From: Teratosphaeria epicoccoides
Lineage: Eukaryota; Ascomycota; Dothideomycetes; Mycosphaerellales; Teratosphaeriaceae
DNA length: 64,000 bases
Assembly: GCA_021401465.1 (NCBI GenBank)
Contig: JADDMT010000104.1
Coordinates: 40,663-104,662, forward strand
Direction of reading: 5' to 3'
Below the pieces are notes generated by a model. The model had not been told where the DNA came from. It ran no database searches and worked only from the letters and a program-made list of their open reading frames with translations. This document shows, one piece after another, positions 43,716-53,492 of this stretch; position 1 is the stretch's first letter, and every line of letters begins with the position of its first letter. Made by a program: the position numbers and the translations under genes.

Positions 43716-44858
43716 ATGGTATACCAACGACTGTTCAAAACCAGCACAATGATGCTCTCCATCGCCGCGACAGTCCTGCTCGCAGGAGCAGCCGTTGCCC
43801 TTCCTCAAGGCTTCGACTGGGCTGCTATTGAGGATCCATCCCTCGGCACAGTTCCTTCCGCGTCCGTTCCAGTCGTTGATGCTGCTGCTCAGCAGACAAC
43901 TCTCGTCTACGCGTTGACTGCTGCTGCTGCCTCCATCTCATCGGCTGTGGAAGCATCGCCAACTGACACTTCTCCCGGGGACAAGAAAGTCAAGCGCAAC
44001 GACAGTGGATGTGGGCAATACGCGCCTGCCAGCAGTGACACTCCTGATAACTTCGCCAGCAACTATGCCTATCAGAACGCAGCTTTGAATGCACAGACTC
44101 CTTCAGGCTACCAACTTGCCTACCAGAATGCCACTGGTTCGTCCCAAGGCGTTTACGGATACATGGGCTACAGTGTCCTGTCCACCTACGATGTGCAGAC
44201 GTGCTCGAACAACTGCGATGCCACTGTTGGCTGCCAGTCATTCAACATCTACTACGAGCGTGACCCGGCAATCGACCCCACTGACTCTTGCACGAACCCA
44301 GCATCGACGGTTGTCATCAAGTGCGTCTACTACGGTGGCCCTGTCACCCAGGAATCAGCGACGAACGACGGTCAGTGGCGCGACGAATTCCAAGTCCTAA
44401 TCTCTGGCTCGAACGGCTACGTGAACCATTCCATCGCCACTCCTACCGGCTACTCTGGCGCCGTCGCACTTGGCAACTCTGCCATCAATGCTTTGACTGA
44501 CTGCAACGCTGGCTACACTTACATGGGCGTCAAGATCTTCACCGACGGTCCCTTTGACGCTGGTCTTTGCGCCGCTGCCTGCTCAGCAACTTCCGACTAC
44601 GATCGCGCGCACCCGCCAGCGAGCGGCGCGCCGCAGACTTGCCAGTTCTTCAATACCTATGTGCTCTACAACAACTCCGCCGCCGTCGGACAGTACTGCG
44701 CGATGTACAACGAGACGTGGCCAGCCAGCTATGCCACCAACAACGGCCAATACCACGGATCGGACCACTTTACCGTCGGCTACAGCTATGCGTTCAGCAA
44801 CTCGACTGGCAATGCGGACCAGCCCATCGGCTGCACAAACCCCAGCAGCCCTTCCTAG
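43716..44858 (+). CDS. secreted cysteine-containing protein with two related halves
   Basis: Intronless gene for 380 residues. It has an N-terminal signal peptide: the frame opens at MVYQRLFKTS and continues MMLSIAATVLLAGAAVALPQ; either Met could start it. Then comes a Ser/Ala-rich propeptide-like stretch to a dibasic KVKR (about residues 90-93, possible Kex2 site), and a mature part with about ten Cys and several N-glycosylation sites. Two halves share a pattern: YMGYSVLSTYDVQTCSNNC with CQSFNIYY and later YMGVKIFTDGPFDAGLCAAAC with CQFFNTYVLYNN, resembling PAN/apple-like disulfide modules. The gene has a clear TATA box. Probably an abundant wall or apoplastic protein; the exact family is not recognised. 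Confidence 0.8.
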   Translation: MVYQRLFKTSTMMLSIAATVLLAGAAVALPQGFDWAAIEDPSLGTVPSASVPVVDAAAQQTTLVYALTAAAASISSAVEASPTDTSPGDKKVKRNDSGCGQYAPASSDTPDNFASNYAYQNAALNAQTPSGYQLAYQNATGSSQGVYGYMGYSVLSTYDVQTCSNNCDATVGCQSFNIYYERDPAIDPTDSCTNPASTVVIKCVYYGGPVTQESATNDGQWRDEFQVLISGSNGYVNHSIATPTGYSGAVALGNSAINALTDCNAGYTYMGVKIFTDGPFDAGLCAAACSATSDYDRAHPPASGAPQTCQFFNTYVLYNNSAAVGQYCAMYNETWPASYATNNGQYHGSDHFTVGYSYAFSNSTGNADQPIGCTNPSSPS

Positions 44859-45755
44859 GTGGGGGGGCTGTGCGGGCGGGTGCCGGGTGCCGTTGCAGCT
44901 GACGTTGATGTTGCTTTTTGTCATATAGAATTAGACGCGACGAAAAGCGTTCCCCCAAACTTTCCCGTGCCTTTTGTCTGGTATTCCCGCATCGTTCAGA
45001 GAATATGAATGGGCGCGCATTGTGACCTGTCGCATCGATCATAGCCTGTCCACTCTTCACCTCTGCCACGGATGCACTCCTGTGGGCCGCAGTAGTGTCG
45101 CCTCGGATGTTCGAACTGATCGGGTGGGGGCTGGGCTGGATGTCACTGTCAGCCCCTTTCTGACCTGCCGATCAGTAGCCATGTACGATGCACGGTGTCG
45201 CTACTGTCAATCCCATCTGGGATCATCGCTGCAAATGCAACCGGTTCCTGCATAAGCGCCCACGGGAGGCTGAGAGGCTCTCTTTTTGAGACTTTCGATA
45301 CTGCTCCATCAACTTTGTCTTGAACATGTTTCTGCCGATGCAGGCTCTTCTCGCTTTGATCATCCCTCACATCCTCAAATATCTGGACAGATATATACTT
45401 CGCTCTCTCCAACTGCATTCCCGTCCCTGGTCGGCTCCAATGGAAGACCGGGACTGCGCGACTCGTTTCTTGGTTCGCGTCTCGCGAGCACCCTGGTCGT
45501 TACAGAAGACCCGCTCTGGTGGAGTCTACCCACAAGCAGTTTGTGGCCCGGCGATTGCTCATGGGAGGTGGTAGCTTCGTTTGCAGTCTTCTTCATTGCT
45601 CCAGTCGTCGCTCAATCTTTTGCCACACCTCTCCTTTCCGCACATCCTTTTCGTGCTACAGTCACTCGTTATTGAGACCATATCGAGGCCTCGAATTTCC
45701 TATTCTGCGACCAACTTTGCAAGAGCTCACAGAACCAGCGACAGAATCGAGCGAT
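44859..45755. other. intergenic region
   Basis: Terminator/promoter region between two secreted-protein genes; a run of seven G's follows the stop at 44859-44870. No coding region is supported. The open frame extending upstream of 45756 lacks an in-frame ATG at a plausible position. Confidence 0.5.
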
Positions 45756-46697
45756 ATGTACAGCTTCGTCTTTGCAGCGGTATCTTTTGCCGCCGTGGCC
45801 TGCGCATTGGATGGCATAGTGGTGCCGGAGACCATTGCAGCAGACACGTCATTCAATGCGACATTTCAGAACGGTAATTCGGACCAGTACCGAGTCTACC
45901 TTGCGGCGGCTCTCGCAGGCGCGAACGGACCGACTTGCTACCTTATCAACTCTACCGATCTCTCCTCACCAGTCAATCTGTCGATTCCGGCCACGGTGGG
46001 TCCTTCAGCCTCCTACTACTCCATTGCTGTAGCAGATGTTACAACGTCACAAGGCGCAACATATTCCAACCGCTTCAACTTCACGGGCGGCACGGGCAAT
46101 TATACCGAATACGAAAACCATCTCGGCGGCGCATCTTTCTGGAGTGCAGACGCTCTCCCTTGCTCCAGCTACGAATGCGCAAGAGAATGTGCACAAGCGA
46201 GTTACCCCGAGGACTTGACAAGCACCACCGCGTACGACACAATGAAAAGCTGCATTCTCAAATGTCCAGGCGTTAGCCGGGACTCAGATGCCAGCGGTCC
46301 CGTCAGCAACACTGCCTCGGGCACATCGATGACAGTCCCGGCTGCTGCTGAAGCTGAGATGACATTGACGAACGGAGACGTCATCACGGCCATCAAGACC
46401 ACCCTCACTACCGGCAAGAGCACGATCACAGAGGCTATTATAGGATCGAAGACATTGACACTTGGCGGTGCGGAGGCGACAATCAGCAGTGAGGTCTTGA
46501 GCTTGGGAACCAGCGGAATCATCGAGGGCAGCACGTCGACGGTGGCTTTTACGACAGGCGCCATGGCTTCCTTTGTGACTGGCAGCGCGTCGTCTGCGGC
46601 TTCCTCATCGACAAGCTCAGCGGCTGCCCCGGGGAGGTCTGAGACGGCTTTTGCTGGCCTAGCTGGAATCGCTGGCCTTGCTGCGTTCCTTCTGTGA
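45756..46697 (+). CDS. GPI-anchored Ser/Thr-rich secreted protein
   Basis: Intronless gene for 313 residues from the ATG at 45756. Signal peptide MYSFVFAAVSFAAVACA; an N-terminal domain of about 190 residues with paired Cys (PCSSYECARECAQ, SCILKCPG) and several Asn-X-Ser/Thr sites. A repetitive Thr/Ser region follows (TLTNGDVITAIKTTLTTGK), then a Ser/Ala-rich linker. The C-terminus (FAGLAGIAGLAAFLL) is a short hydrophobic tail after small residues, as required for GPI attachment. The middle resembles other fungal GPI wall proteins with short imperfect Thr-rich repeats. It is likely located at the plasma membrane or covalently bound in the cell wall. No enzymatic motif is visible. Confidence 0.8.
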   Translation: MYSFVFAAVSFAAVACALDGIVVPETIAADTSFNATFQNGNSDQYRVYLAAALAGANGPTCYLINSTDLSSPVNLSIPATVGPSASYYSIAVADVTTSQGATYSNRFNFTGGTGNYTEYENHLGGASFWSADALPCSSYECARECAQASYPEDLTSTTAYDTMKSCILKCPGVSRDSDASGPVSNTASGTSMTVPAAAEAEMTLTNGDVITAIKTTLTTGKSTITEAIIGSKTLTLGGAEATISSEVLSLGTSGIIEGSTSTVAFTTGAMASFVTGSASSAASSSTSSAAAPGRSETAFAGLAGIAGLAAFLL

Positions 46698-47072
46698 GGA
46701 AACTCGTGGACTGCATGTCGCGTATTATCCAGCGAGGGTGCTTGAGGTGTTTCAATGGCATTTGTGGTATACAACCGTAACATATTGTGTAATTACGGGC
46801 GACGAGTATATGGACGACGAGAATCGTGATTTATGCCTGTACGTGTATCAGAAAGCGTGGCAGCCTTCAGCTGGACTTCAGATAGCACACTTTTGCCGAG
46901 AAGCAGGTCCCAGCAAAGATGAGATGCTGATTGGTATTGATGGGGTGCAAGAGTGATCTCGTCAGATGCTTGGCCATTGTAACCAACTTCTTAAGTTTTA
47001 TTCGACATGCTGACCGACGTGCCGTCTACTGAAGCGCATTCCCTACATCCGGACCCAGCTCACTGGAGCCAT
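46698..47072. other. intergenic stretch
   Basis: 3' flank between a secreted-protein gene and a pseudogene on the opposite strand; nothing recognisable. Confidence 0.5.
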
Positions 47073-48363
47073 CTATCTAATCAGCGACACTACCAACTTC
47101 CTGCCATCAGTCAATCCAGACTTCGATCGCTCCAATCCCTCTTCGATCCGACTCAACCCTCCCTCAATGACCTCCATCGCTGGCAGTCGAAGCCTGTTCG
47201 CCGACAGCGAGATGTTCAGCTCCTGAGAATGGACTCGCGAGGCCTCATCCAGCACAAATCGCTTCATCTCGATGTTCGGAACCACTATATTCTCTGGGAT
47301 GTCTTGCGATGGATTCGTCAAGGAAAGACACTGCAATGTCAAAGGGACGGTCTTTGCGCCAACAAGATCGATGGCCCGCGTGATGCAGCCCTCGCCAATT
47401 TGTCGACCTTCTGTCACAATATCTTGATCGGTCTTGCCGTCTTTGGTGACAACGTGGGTTGCGCCGAGCTCCTGCAGTAACGACTTGGTCCGTTGCGAGT
47501 CGCCGACAATCGCTGACAGACCAGCTTTGGCTGCTAATTGAGTTGCAAATTGACCAGTGATGGCACCTCTGCCCTATATCAATATTGGCGATTGCTCTTG
47601 CGCTGCTCTCGATGCGGTCTGTCGAGATGCGGTGGGACGTCCGTCCACATCCACAACGTCATGGCTGCCGTCAAAGCACCGACACCCAAGCAGGAGGCTC
47701 ATTCAAAGCTCATGTCGCTCGGCGTCGCAGTGACAGTGTGCTCCGGCAGCACAATATATTCCCGGCAACAGCCTGCGCGGACGTCTTTGTAATATGTGCC
47801 TGTGTCTGCTGTGTCAGTCAAGAGCAACTGACAAAACATCGTTGCGAGTCACAGACCAGTCCACACTCTATCTCCGACTTTACAACACTTTACCTCATCG
47901 CCAAGTGCAACCACAACACCACAAGACTCGCGACCAGTTTCCCATGGAAACGCCGGCAAGCAGAAGTTGTTTTCAACAGACTTGCAATCCATCGGATTGA
48001 GGGCCACAGCATCACCGTCACTTCCCTCGGATGCTGTATTCGGGGTGTTGGGAAATCCTCAACAAGTGCATACTCTCGTTTCGCTGTGACCGTCAGAGCC
48101 TGCTGCTTCGATGGGATCGTCGGTGGCTCAGGCTCCAAGTCAGGAGCAAGCAGGGATTCATCGGACTCGATGCTAACAAAGCTCTTGCCTGGAATTCCAA
48201 TGGCGGTGGATGTCTGTTTCTTGGTGGACCTGAAGAACGATCGTGGCCTCTTTCTCGACGATCGCATCCGGCGGAACACGTTGGCGAGCCATTTGTGCTC
48301 CGCTTGTGTCTGCACGACGGTTGACATAATGACGTCCGGACACCTACGATGGAAACCCGGCAT
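47073..48363 (-). pseudogene. zinc-type (MDR) alcohol dehydrogenase-like gene, decayed
   Basis: Minus-strand remnants cover a whole medium-chain dehydrogenase. An N-terminal extension starts at the ATG at 48363, then LTVTAKREYALVEDF and PTPRIQHPREV; after a frame change near 48010, FCLPAFPWETGRESCGVV and GDRVWTG; then EYIVLPEHTV, ASCLGVGALTAAMTLW, the Rossmann motif GRGAITGQFATQLAAKAG, and the C-terminus VIEGGLSRIEEGLERSKSG. Lesions: the frame change near 48010, a TGA at 47701-47699 between SFE and ASC, a second frame change near 47600-47615, and a TAG at 47576-47574 where the family has Trp before the Gly-rich loop. Another TGA near 47852 may lie in a small intron. It is clearly non-functional and older or more heavily damaged than the cluster pseudogenes. 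Confidence 0.85.
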
Positions 48364-48715
48364 GCAGGCTGATCGTGGTATATCGCATGCCTAGCTGAGC
48401 TTCATCCACGTCGGTCGCCTGATTGCCGTTCGAGAACCGGGGTCCTTCTGAGCTGGCCTGGTCAACACTTCTTGTACCAGCATACACCTTGCCCGAAGCT
48501 CTGGGCGCGGCGACGGGAACACCAGGCGATCGCAATGTTCGTTATGTCTTTGAGATCCTCAGCCGGTCGGGCGGTCTATTAGTGGCGATTAGCTCGGGCA
48601 AATGTATCGAGCGTCCAGTCCTCGGGCGTCTTATCATGCTGCTGATAGGCATGCCACCCGCGTGATGCCATTTTCGGCACGTTGCCGATGAGACGCTGCT
48701 CTACCTGCCATGTAC
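48364..48715. other. intergenic stretch
   Basis: Short frames only; nothing recognised. Confidence 0.45.
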
Positions 48716-49021
48716 TCAACTAATGACAATATTTTCGACCAGGGAGGCGCGAATCTGTATGGCGATGGCGCGAAAGAATGTTAGGAATATATTTTTGGAT
48801 GATAAGTCATCGCTACTGACCATGCTCTCAGACGACACTGGAATACCTGCGGTCTCTCGCGACTTCTCTGAGCCCAAACCATCTGCGCCAATACTGTCGC
48901 AATAACGCTCATGAATAGCCAGCTGAAGAGTCAATGACGGAAGAACATAGGAGGCAGTCAGCAGGATCGCTAATGACAGCCAAACTTTGGAAGAACTGGG
49001 AGGAGACCGGGAGGGACGCAT
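48716..49021 (-). CDS. short membrane-protein-like ORF, doubtful
   Basis: A 101-codon frame from an ATG at 49021. It has a Ser/Pro-rich start, one hydrophobic stretch (VWLSLAILLTASYVLPSL) followed by LQLAIHERYCDS, then a polar tail. It could be the first exon or a fragment of a transporter-like gene lying next to the dehydrogenase pseudogene, or a chance frame. No splice continuation was found. Confidence 0.25.
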   Translation of the reverse strand: MRPSRSPPSSSKVWLSLAILLTASYVLPSLTLQLAIHERYCDSIGADGLGSEKSRETAGIPVSSESMVSSDDLSSKNIFLTFFRAIAIQIRASLVENIVIS

Positions 49022-49309
49022 GACGCAGCTGACCCGCTTCTGAGTCTACCGACTTGTTTGCAGGCATGACAGTCAAGTAGTCCCCACTGACCATAACATG
49101 TGCCATGATGCTGCGGGTTGAAGTGCGTCTATGGCCACGGCATTCATGCCATGGATGCATATTTGCCTCCCCACTGCCAACCATAAGCCATGAACATGGT
49201 GTCTGCACATTATGAGTATACGACTCAGCCTCTTGGGGATATAGATGTGGCTCTGCTTACAGATGTCTGGTATGAGGCCCTGACTGGCAAGACCTTACAA
49301 TCGAGATAG

Positions 49310-50213
49310 TCAGCTTTGCTTGAATATGCGCTGATGCCAGTGAAGGCCCAGCGCCCAATGGTAAAGCCTAGACTTGGCTGTCAGTGTGTCGTACAATCTG
49401 CTGGCAGTGGAGACTCACCTGGCATCGACCGTCTTGCCTTTCTCTTTCGCAAGTGCTGCCGACCGTTGGCACAAGACATAAGAATGGTGAGGCAAACCGT
49501 ACCATGTAGTGTGTCATAAAGTTCCGACAATGGGACGATACGACGCTCAATGAACTCCCCATCGTCAAGGTGTTGCTCCGGTGGTTTGTCGCCTTCCTTC
49601 AGCTCGACCTCAATTGTGACCATCTGCTCGGAGTCAGCTTCACGAAGACCGCTGCCGAGGTAATATTGCATACCTGCATATTGGCAGTGGTCAGACCTGG
49701 GTCGGAGACGATTGTCGGCGAGCAATCAAGTACCTGCATATTCGCGTTGGTCATGCCCGGCTGATTTGACAGAGACGGCGAGCAATGACGAACCTTGCCC
49801 TCGTAGCCAGTCTCCTCTTTCAGTTCGCGCACTGCAGCCTGCTCTGGCGTTTCTCCGGCATCGATGAGACCAGCAGGGAACTCAACGCATGTCGCTTCAA
49901 CGGGCGGCCGATATTGTAGAATGATCAAAGTCGATGGAGGCCTCGACGGATGACGCAGAATTGGAGCGATGGCCACAGCATCGACACCTGACTCCTTCCT
50001 GGTCTTGCGTGCCGCTGCCTCCCATATGCGGTCTTTGCCTGTCTGATCGGTCCATTCGATCTTCCGGAGCTCTGTCCATTGGGCCTCGCCCGCAGTCAAC
50101 GGCGAGATCCGATTGATTTTTGGTGATTGTGTCTCCGCCATCTTGCTCGCTGAGAAGAAGCGCGAACAAGACCGCTGAAGACGAAATTGACCACGAATGA
50201 TTCTTGCAAGCAT
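49310..50213 (-). CDS. Nudix hydrolase, ADP-ribose pyrophosphatase (YSA1-like)
   Basis: Exons (minus): 50213-49674, 49623-49503, 49455-49419, 49367-49310; 251 residues. It hydrolyses ADP-ribose and related nucleotide sugars. The Nudix box is complete: GLIDAGETPEQAAVRELKEE then TGYEG, with the catalytic Glu pair of RELKEE. After it come the substrate-loop motif SP-x(5)-PG-(M/L)-T, DDGEFIERRIVPLSEL, and a C-terminal VDAR-LYHWALGLHWHQ. The leader MLARIIRGQFRLQRSCSRFF looks mitochondrial; a second Met (MAETQS) could give a cytosolic form. The segment after the Nudix box is present twice in tandem (49793-49674) with multiple possible splice choices, so the exact mature protein is uncertain: 231 residues if one 20-codon unit is removed, 211 if both are. 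Confidence 0.88.
49674..49793 (-). repeat. tandem 2 x 60-bp in-frame duplication spanning splice sites
   Basis: On the minus strand, unit 1 (49793-49734) and unit 2 (49733-49674) are each 60 bases, match at 39 positions by hand alignment, and share 12 of 20 encoded residues (CSP...PG(M/L)T..ANMQ). Each unit begins with GT and ends with ATGCAG. Confidence 0.75.
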
Positions 50214-50504
50214 ATATCACCCAGGTGATTGTGTGGTGGTTGCAAGGATGGCCATTGAAGCATTGCGGAGTTGGAACTGACGCATGTGATGACGTGATCT
50301 CCTGCTTCTGCAGATGGAAGGTAGGCCGATGCACATGGATGAGGGCAAGGATATGAATAGAGCGATGCAACGATTCAAAGATGGCGAGACACCGTGCGAG
50401 ATCGCAATCGTAATAGTTCGGCGACGAGCAGGCCACACTGCTTGGTCTGAGGCCGTGAAATGCGTCATTCATTCTACAGAATTCAAATAAGCACGATAGC
50501 TGTG

Positions 50505-52574
50505 CTAAAGATCTCTTCTGACCATCACGACAGGACCTTGGTACCTATAGCGCGCCCTCGCGACATAGTATATCGAGAAGAAGATGATGACCGATCCGTA
50601 GATTAGCACACACCAATTCATCGATTCCGCAGTCGGATTTGGAGCACTAGGGAAGAATTGGAACAGCTACGATGGAGGTCAGCACAAAGTCCGCCCATCT
50701 AGGCATTGGCTCCCTTACCCAAGCCAGGACCAGGAACGCCAAGGCAATTATGTTGATGATGTTGCCAGATTTCCCCAAATTGAAGCGAGAAGGCGGAAAT
50801 GGCTGCTTGGCTAGACGTTTCCAGAGAATACCTGCGAGACCTCAGCGACGTTCTGGGCAGACATCCTGCAAGCACTTACAGCTTATGCAAATGATGTAGC
50901 TGCTGAGCAACCCCGATATCACGAGGGTCAAGAAGACAGCATACGCGGTAGAACTGCCGATGACGACGCAAGTTAGGATTATCGTGATGCATGCTGAAAC
51001 GAACATTGCGTTCACAGGACTGCCACGCATATCAGCTGAATGCCTTCAAGATGAACTTGGAGGAGAATTACATGTCCCATCCACGTCGGACACGAGACAG
51101 CCACCTGGAAAATGGTGGGCCTCCATCACGTGCGAATGACCTGGCCACAGTCGTCAGTGCCACAGGTACCTTCGCAAATTGCAGATCGGCCCGCTTACCA
51201 GAGCTGCCGAGAGCTGGTCGTGACGTTATTCACAGCACATGCTGTAAGCAGTAGAAACATGACTAGGGTTAAGACGATCGTCGCCGCCTTGGATCCAGTA
51301 GCATTCTGCACCATGTACACGTATGGTTGGCCGGTTGGCGAATTGATGGCATCGTCGTAGTTGCCCAGACAGAACACCAAAGTGACTGATGTCTCGATGT
51401 CAGCAAATCCCGCAAATCTGAAGCAGAGAAGCACTCACTGATCATGGCAAAGCCAAGGACATAGTTCATTCCGGCTGTGGCGATCATGGATCGCGGCAAC
51501 ACCCATGATGCTTCTCGCAACTCCTCTGAGAGGTGCACACTAGAGTCTGCCCCTATGATGTCGCCGACAGCAGCATTGATACCAACAAGACAGGCCAGGC
51601 CAGTACTGCCCCAGCCGTTGCTCTCAAAGGTGGTCAGGACCGACGTGCTACTTCTTGGCGCCATCACCCAGAGTACTATGACGAAGGCGAAGAAGCCGAA
51701 TACGTGAAGGAACATGATGATGCCTTCGATCAGAGGCAACTTCCGGAAAGCGATGGTGTTCGCAAAGATGGCCACAAGAAGCACACCCCAAGTCAGCAGC
51801 GCGGTATGCCAAGTCTGTGGAACATAGGTCCCATCCGATATTACAATGATAGCTTGGAGTTGTTGAGCGGCAGCCTAGAATCTGCTTGTAAGCGGCCTGT
51901 ACTGCCGCGGGTGTTGTGGTCACGTACGTATGATGCGGCTGCTAAGGATGTCTGCCATCCAAGCACGCATAGAAAGCCGACGCAATATGATAAGGATCTC
52001 TGCATCGATCTTGGTGCGACTACCGCGCCCCATTAGCATGATGACAGCCGAACGAATTGTGGCCGACTCACATTCACTGCACCAGTGATACTGTCCTCCT
52101 GCAGTGGGCGCCATGCTCGCCATCTCGGCCATTGAGACCGTGACGAAGAACATGCCAAAGCAAGCCACCAGGAAGATCCACACAGTTCCTGCAGTCCCGC
52201 CATTTGGCAGGGACAAAACTCCGTCACTGGGCTGTCGTCAGCTCACCTTTCAGTGAACCCGCGAGTGATCGGACGGCTGGCTGTTAGATACTCACTGCGA
52301 ACAAGTCAGTCTCGGAGCTAGCGCTTTGGGCGGGCAATCACCATACCACGAGCGCAAATTCCCACGAACAGCCTAAAATGACGGCATAGCCCCAAATGCT
52401 GAAAAATTGGAACTCTCGACGAAGCTCCTGGGTCTTGCCCATCCTCACCATGGCGCGCATGTCGTATTCCGTGCCCAGTTTCTCATCGGTCTCGCCATCC
52501 GTGACGTACGGCTGCCACACTGGCGAGCCTGGCTCAGCAGCATAGAACGGAGCAGCTTTGATGTCACTCATCAT
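50505..52574 (-). CDS. APC-family amino acid/GABA/choline permease
   Basis: Nine-exon model with every phase consistent (minus): 52574-52347, 52231-52072, 52019-51928, 51874-51439, 51385-51199, 51140-51072, 51019-50880, 50831-50719, 50666-50505; 528 residues. It shows the amino-acid/polyamine transporter type common in fungi: an acidic N-terminus, FQFFSIWGYAVILGCSWEFA (TM1), SLPNGGTAGTVWIFLVACFG, MAEMASMAPTAGGQYHW (the family hallmark), GFLCVLGWQT, LPLIEGIIMFLHVFGFFAF, DSSVHLSEELREAS, SPTGQPYVYMVQNATGS and SFARDGG. About 12 membrane helices are predicted. It imports amino acids, GABA or choline-like substrates at the plasma membrane; the exact substrate cannot be told. Introns are 48-115 nt with good branch sites. 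No lesions were found. Confidence 0.92.
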
Positions 52575-53492
52575 GCCGAATCGGCGCTGATACTGCAATC
52601 TTGATCGCGGCGCGAATTGACGCGGTTGTCGCAGCTCCTCAGAGCTCCTTGGGGCAAAGTAGTTGTTGTCAGAAGAGTCCTGCCCGACGCCACCACCAGA
52701 AGCCGCGAAATTTCTCACATGGACGATGACTTCGCTTGTGCGACTGCCCGAAGGAAGCTGCGAGGTCAGCGAACGATCTGCCGCGTGCTTGCCATGCCGC
52801 ATGTGTGCTTCGAGCTAAGGGCGTTTTGGGCGTAGCGAAAGGGTGGAATTGCCCTACACTGTGATTGCCGAAGAGGAGTGATCTGCACTGCGGGCCCGAT
52901 CTGCAGATCTCGAAATGCCGATGCGAGTTTGCGATGAGGTTGCGCACATTATTATTATTCAGAATTCTCATGAGGCCACGGAGCATCGCTGGCTATCGAC
53001 AGAGTAGTCAGTCTCTCACGAGTCACTTCACCTGGCGCCGTTGACGCGCTCACGCTCGTGTCTTGCCCGGGCCGGCCCGCATGAGCCAAAGCAGTACCCT
53101 TGGTAGTCGGTGCCGCCGCACACTTGCACACCAACAGGAAATGCTGTCGCACTCGCGCGGCCGAAAGCGATCAGACCGATTGACGAGCTCGAGTCTGATC
53201 ATCTGGTGACGGCCGAGGCATTTGTGATGGCCAGATGGTGTGATGGGAGAGGGGAGAGGGAAGGGTGTGATAAGAGTGCAAACAGCCACCGAGCAGGGGA
53301 GAGACGCTGGCGATAAGAAAGCTGTCGTCGGTGCTTGATCGAGACGCTCGTGAAGCGGCGAATCCGCTAACAGAGCACTGTCGATTCGGTCTGGATCTCA
53401 TTGGTGTACTGAATACTTGATTACGAGACTACACACATTAAGTCGAACGAAGCCGTCTGTCGGCTGAATTACATCTGTCGATCTCCAGGATT
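52575..53492. other. intergenic region upstream of the permease
   Basis: 5' region of the permease and 3' flank of the protease. The permease frame stays open upstream of 52574 without convincing conservation. Nothing else is supported. Confidence 0.5.

Noticed and set aside
47585..48394. 269-codon plus-strand frame opposite the MDR pseudogene
   Set aside because: Shadow of the dehydrogenase relic on the other strand, where clear family motifs are found.
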